Positions 8,650 to 9,833 of a DNA stretch of 9,833 bases are shown piece after piece. Both the position numbers and the translations under genes were made by a program. The notes beneath the pieces are model-generated. The model did no database searches. It saw nothing but the letters and a program-made list of their open reading frames with translations, and had not been told where the DNA came from. The first letter of the stretch is position 1. The number at the start of each line of letters is the position of its first letter. Origin of the DNA: Dongia_A sp964542425 (GTDB taxonomy: Bacteria > Pseudomonadota > Alphaproteobacteria > Dongiales > Dongiaceae); contig CAZIUB010000037.1 of assembly GCA_964542425.1 (NCBI GenBank), positions 1 to 9,833 on the forward strand. The letters run 5' to 3'.

Positions 8650-9552
8650 CTAGGCATCGAAATCCAGTCCCATCTCGCGATATCGCTCTGGGTCGTCCTG
8701 CCATTTCGCGCGGACTTTCACGAACAGGAACAGATGTACCTTGTGCCCGGTCAGTTGCGCCAATTCGCGCTGTGCGGCCTCGCGCACCGCCTTGATCTGG
8801 CGCCCCCCCTCTCCGACCACGATCGCCTTGTGCCCCTCGCGCGTCACATAGATCACCTGGTTCAACTTGACGCTGCCATCCTTGAATTCCTCCCAGGCCT
8901 CGGTTTCGACGGTGAGCGCATAGGGGATTTCCTGGTGCAGCCGGCGGAACAATTGCTCGCGGGTGATCTCGGCGGCGAGCAGGCGCATCGGCAGATCGGT
9001 CAATTGGTCGGCAGGGAAATGATGCGGGCCCTCGGGCAGATGCCTGACAAGTTCCGCCACCAGGTCCGCCGTTCCATCGCCGGTCTCGGCCGAAATCATG
9101 AAGGTGGCGGCAAAGGGAAGAGCTATGTTCAGTTCCCGGGCAAGCGCCAGCAATTGCTCGCGCCGTACCAGATCCACCTTGTTGATGGCGGCCCACACCG
9201 GGTGTCTGGAATTCCCCAGCCCGTCGATGATGGCCCTGGTATCCTCGTCCACGCTTTTGCGCGTGGCATCGGCCAACAGCAGCACGATATCGGCCTCTCT
9301 GGCCCCGCTCCAGGCGGCCGCGACCATGGCGCGATCGAGCCGGCGCTTGGGCGAGAAGATGCCGGGCGTATCGATGAACACGATCTGCGCTGGCCAACGC
9401 ATGGCCACCCCCAGGACCCGCCTCCTGGTGGTCTGGACCTTGGGGCTTACGATCGAAACCTTCGCCCCGACCACGCGGTTGACCAGAGTCGATTTGCCGA
9501 CATTGGGCGCGCCCAGGACCGCGACGAAACCGCAGCGCGAAACCTCGCTCAT
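8650..9552 (-). CDS. era: GTPase Era
   Basis: Era is an essential GTPase that binds the 3' end of 16S rRNA and checks 30S assembly, linking it to cell-cycle progress. The 300 residues match the family. The G domain shows GAPNVGKS at 14-21, TT at 41-42, DTPG at 61-64, NKVD at 124-127 and SAE at 154-156. The C-terminal KH domain carries GEGGRQIK at 247-254. The ATG at 9550-9552 is supported by homology, but its upstream sequence (GACGGCGAGTACCA) is a poor Shine-Dalgarno because repeat copy 2 ends 2 nt before the ATG. In many alphaproteobacteria rnc lies directly upstream; here the repeat and an IS5-like element occupy that place. recO follows after 97 nt. Confidence 0.97.
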   Translation of the reverse strand: MSEVSRCGFVAVLGAPNVGKSTLVNRVVGAKVSIVSPKVQTTRRRVLGVAMRWPAQIVFIDTPGIFSPKRRLDRAMVAAAWSGAREADIVLLLADATRKSVDEDTRAIIDGLGNSRHPVWAAINKVDLVRREQLLALARELNIALPFAATFMISAETGDGTADLVAELVRHLPEGPHHFPADQLTDLPMRLLAAEITREQLFRRLHQEIPYALTVETEAWEEFKDGSVKLNQVIYVTREGHKAIVVGEGGRQIKAVREAAQRELAQLTGHKVHLFLFVKVRAKWQDDPERYREMGLDFDA

Positions 9553-9554
9553 TG

Positions 9555-9698
9555 GTACTCGCCGTCGCCAATGGCCGGTTCAGCAACATGACCCCACCAG
9601 TACACGGCGGCGGGTACGATCATTTTGTAACATGTGCCAACTTTCGAGGAAGCTTCGAAGTGTTTCATGAATCACGCATTTTCGAAAGTTGGCACTAG
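9555..9698. repeat. Dispersed repeat with tandem hairpins, copy 2 (upstream of era)
   Basis: This is the second copy of the repeat at 174-316, same orientation, with identical blocks such as CATGACCCC, GGCGGGTAC and TCACGCATTT. Its long hairpin is perfect here: GTGCCAACTTTCGA (9634-9647) against TCGAAAGTTGGCAC (9682-9695), 14 bp with a 34-nt loop that itself contains CTTCGAAG and TTCATGAA palindromes. The other module is GTACTCGCCG (9555-9564) against CGGCGGGTAC (9608-9617), 9 of 10 complementary. The copy ends in CTAG (9695-9698), exactly where the IS5-like element begins, and its other end touches the era start region. Confidence 0.85.
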
Positions 9699-9833
9699 GG
9701 AGCCTCTGATTTAATCGCTTGCACTTGATTTGTCATTCTGATTCAAGTGATTCGAGTGTTTTTGGGAGGAAACCATGCGCCAGAAGACATTTTCGAGTTT
9801 GGGTTTTGAAATTCATGGCAAGCAGACGCGCCG
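9699..9833 (+). mobile_element. Left end of an IS5-family insertion sequence (partial)
   Basis: The element is inferred to start with GGAGCCTCTGATTTAATC directly after CTAG, which fits the YTAR target preference known for the IS5 subgroup. It contains a 7-bp inverted repeat, CACTTGA (9722-9728) and TCAAGTG (9743-9749), then GGGAGGA (9764-9770) as the transposase ribosome-binding site. The right half, the right inverted repeat and the other target duplicate lie outside the window, so the exact terminus is not proven. Base composition before the transposase (A/T-rich) differs from the chromosomal genes. Confidence 0.65.
9775..9833 (+). CDS. IS5-family transposase, N-terminal fragment (cut by window edge)
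   Basis: Nineteen complete codons are visible, starting MRQKTFSSLGFEIHGKQTR. That resembles the N-terminus of IS5-group DDE transposases, which begin MRQ(K/R)TFSS..FE...KQTRR and continue with an acidic, tryptophan-containing segment beyond this window. The catalytic DDE residues are not visible. The Shine-Dalgarno GGGAGGA sits 4 nt before the ATG. It is the only plus-strand gene and is divergent from era. Whether the transposase is intact cannot be judged here. Confidence 0.7.
   Translation, partial: MRQKTFSSLGFEIHGKQTR

Overview
The window comes from a GC-rich bacterial chromosome, most likely an alphaproteobacterium. EF-Tu, EF-G, S7 and S12 are alphaproteobacterial in style, and the order era-recO-parC is a familiar alphaproteobacterial block. 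I cannot name the genus from sequence alone. Every cellular gene lies on the minus strand and is read from right to left. Only a truncated insertion sequence at the right edge is on the plus strand.

Layout from left to right: the 5' end of tuf (EF-Tu, cut by the window edge, 1-140); a 143-bp dispersed repeat (174-316); fusA (313-2388), rpsG (2416-2886) and rpsL (2899-3270), which make up the classical str operon; a roughly 250-nt rpsL leader and a near-consensus sigma-70 promoter (3530-3558); an inverted repeat (3571-3624); an SDR-family oxidoreductase (3712-4479); a 195-bp gap; a lower-GC metallo-beta-lactamase-fold hydrolase (4675-5409) with a perfect Shine-Dalgarno; parC (5512-7764); recO (7818-8552); a heptamer-built palindrome (8569-8646); era (8650-9552); a second copy of the dispersed repeat (9555-9698); and the left end of an IS5-family element (9699-9833).

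The genes fall into two housekeeping modules and a small accessory islet. The str operon supplies ribosomal proteins S12 and S7 and the two elongation GTPases. The era-recO-parC block supplies a ribosome-assembly GTPase, a recombination mediator and the topoisomerase IV A subunit. The SDR and MBL genes sit between them, where rpoC would often be expected upstream of rpsL.

The most interesting signal is the repeat of about 143 bp that occurs twice, about 80% identical by eye, in the same orientation. One copy lies between fusA and tuf and the other directly before era. In the transcribed strand it folds into a long hairpin followed by two mutually exclusive GC-rich hairpins that share one arm. 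The distal arm ends 2 nt before the era start codon. Two differences between the copies keep pairing as G-U only in the gene-sense RNA. It could be a REP/MITE-like mobile repeat, a cis-acting RNA element, or both. The IS5-like element begins exactly after the CTAG that ends the second copy; the first copy keeps the same CTAG without an insertion.
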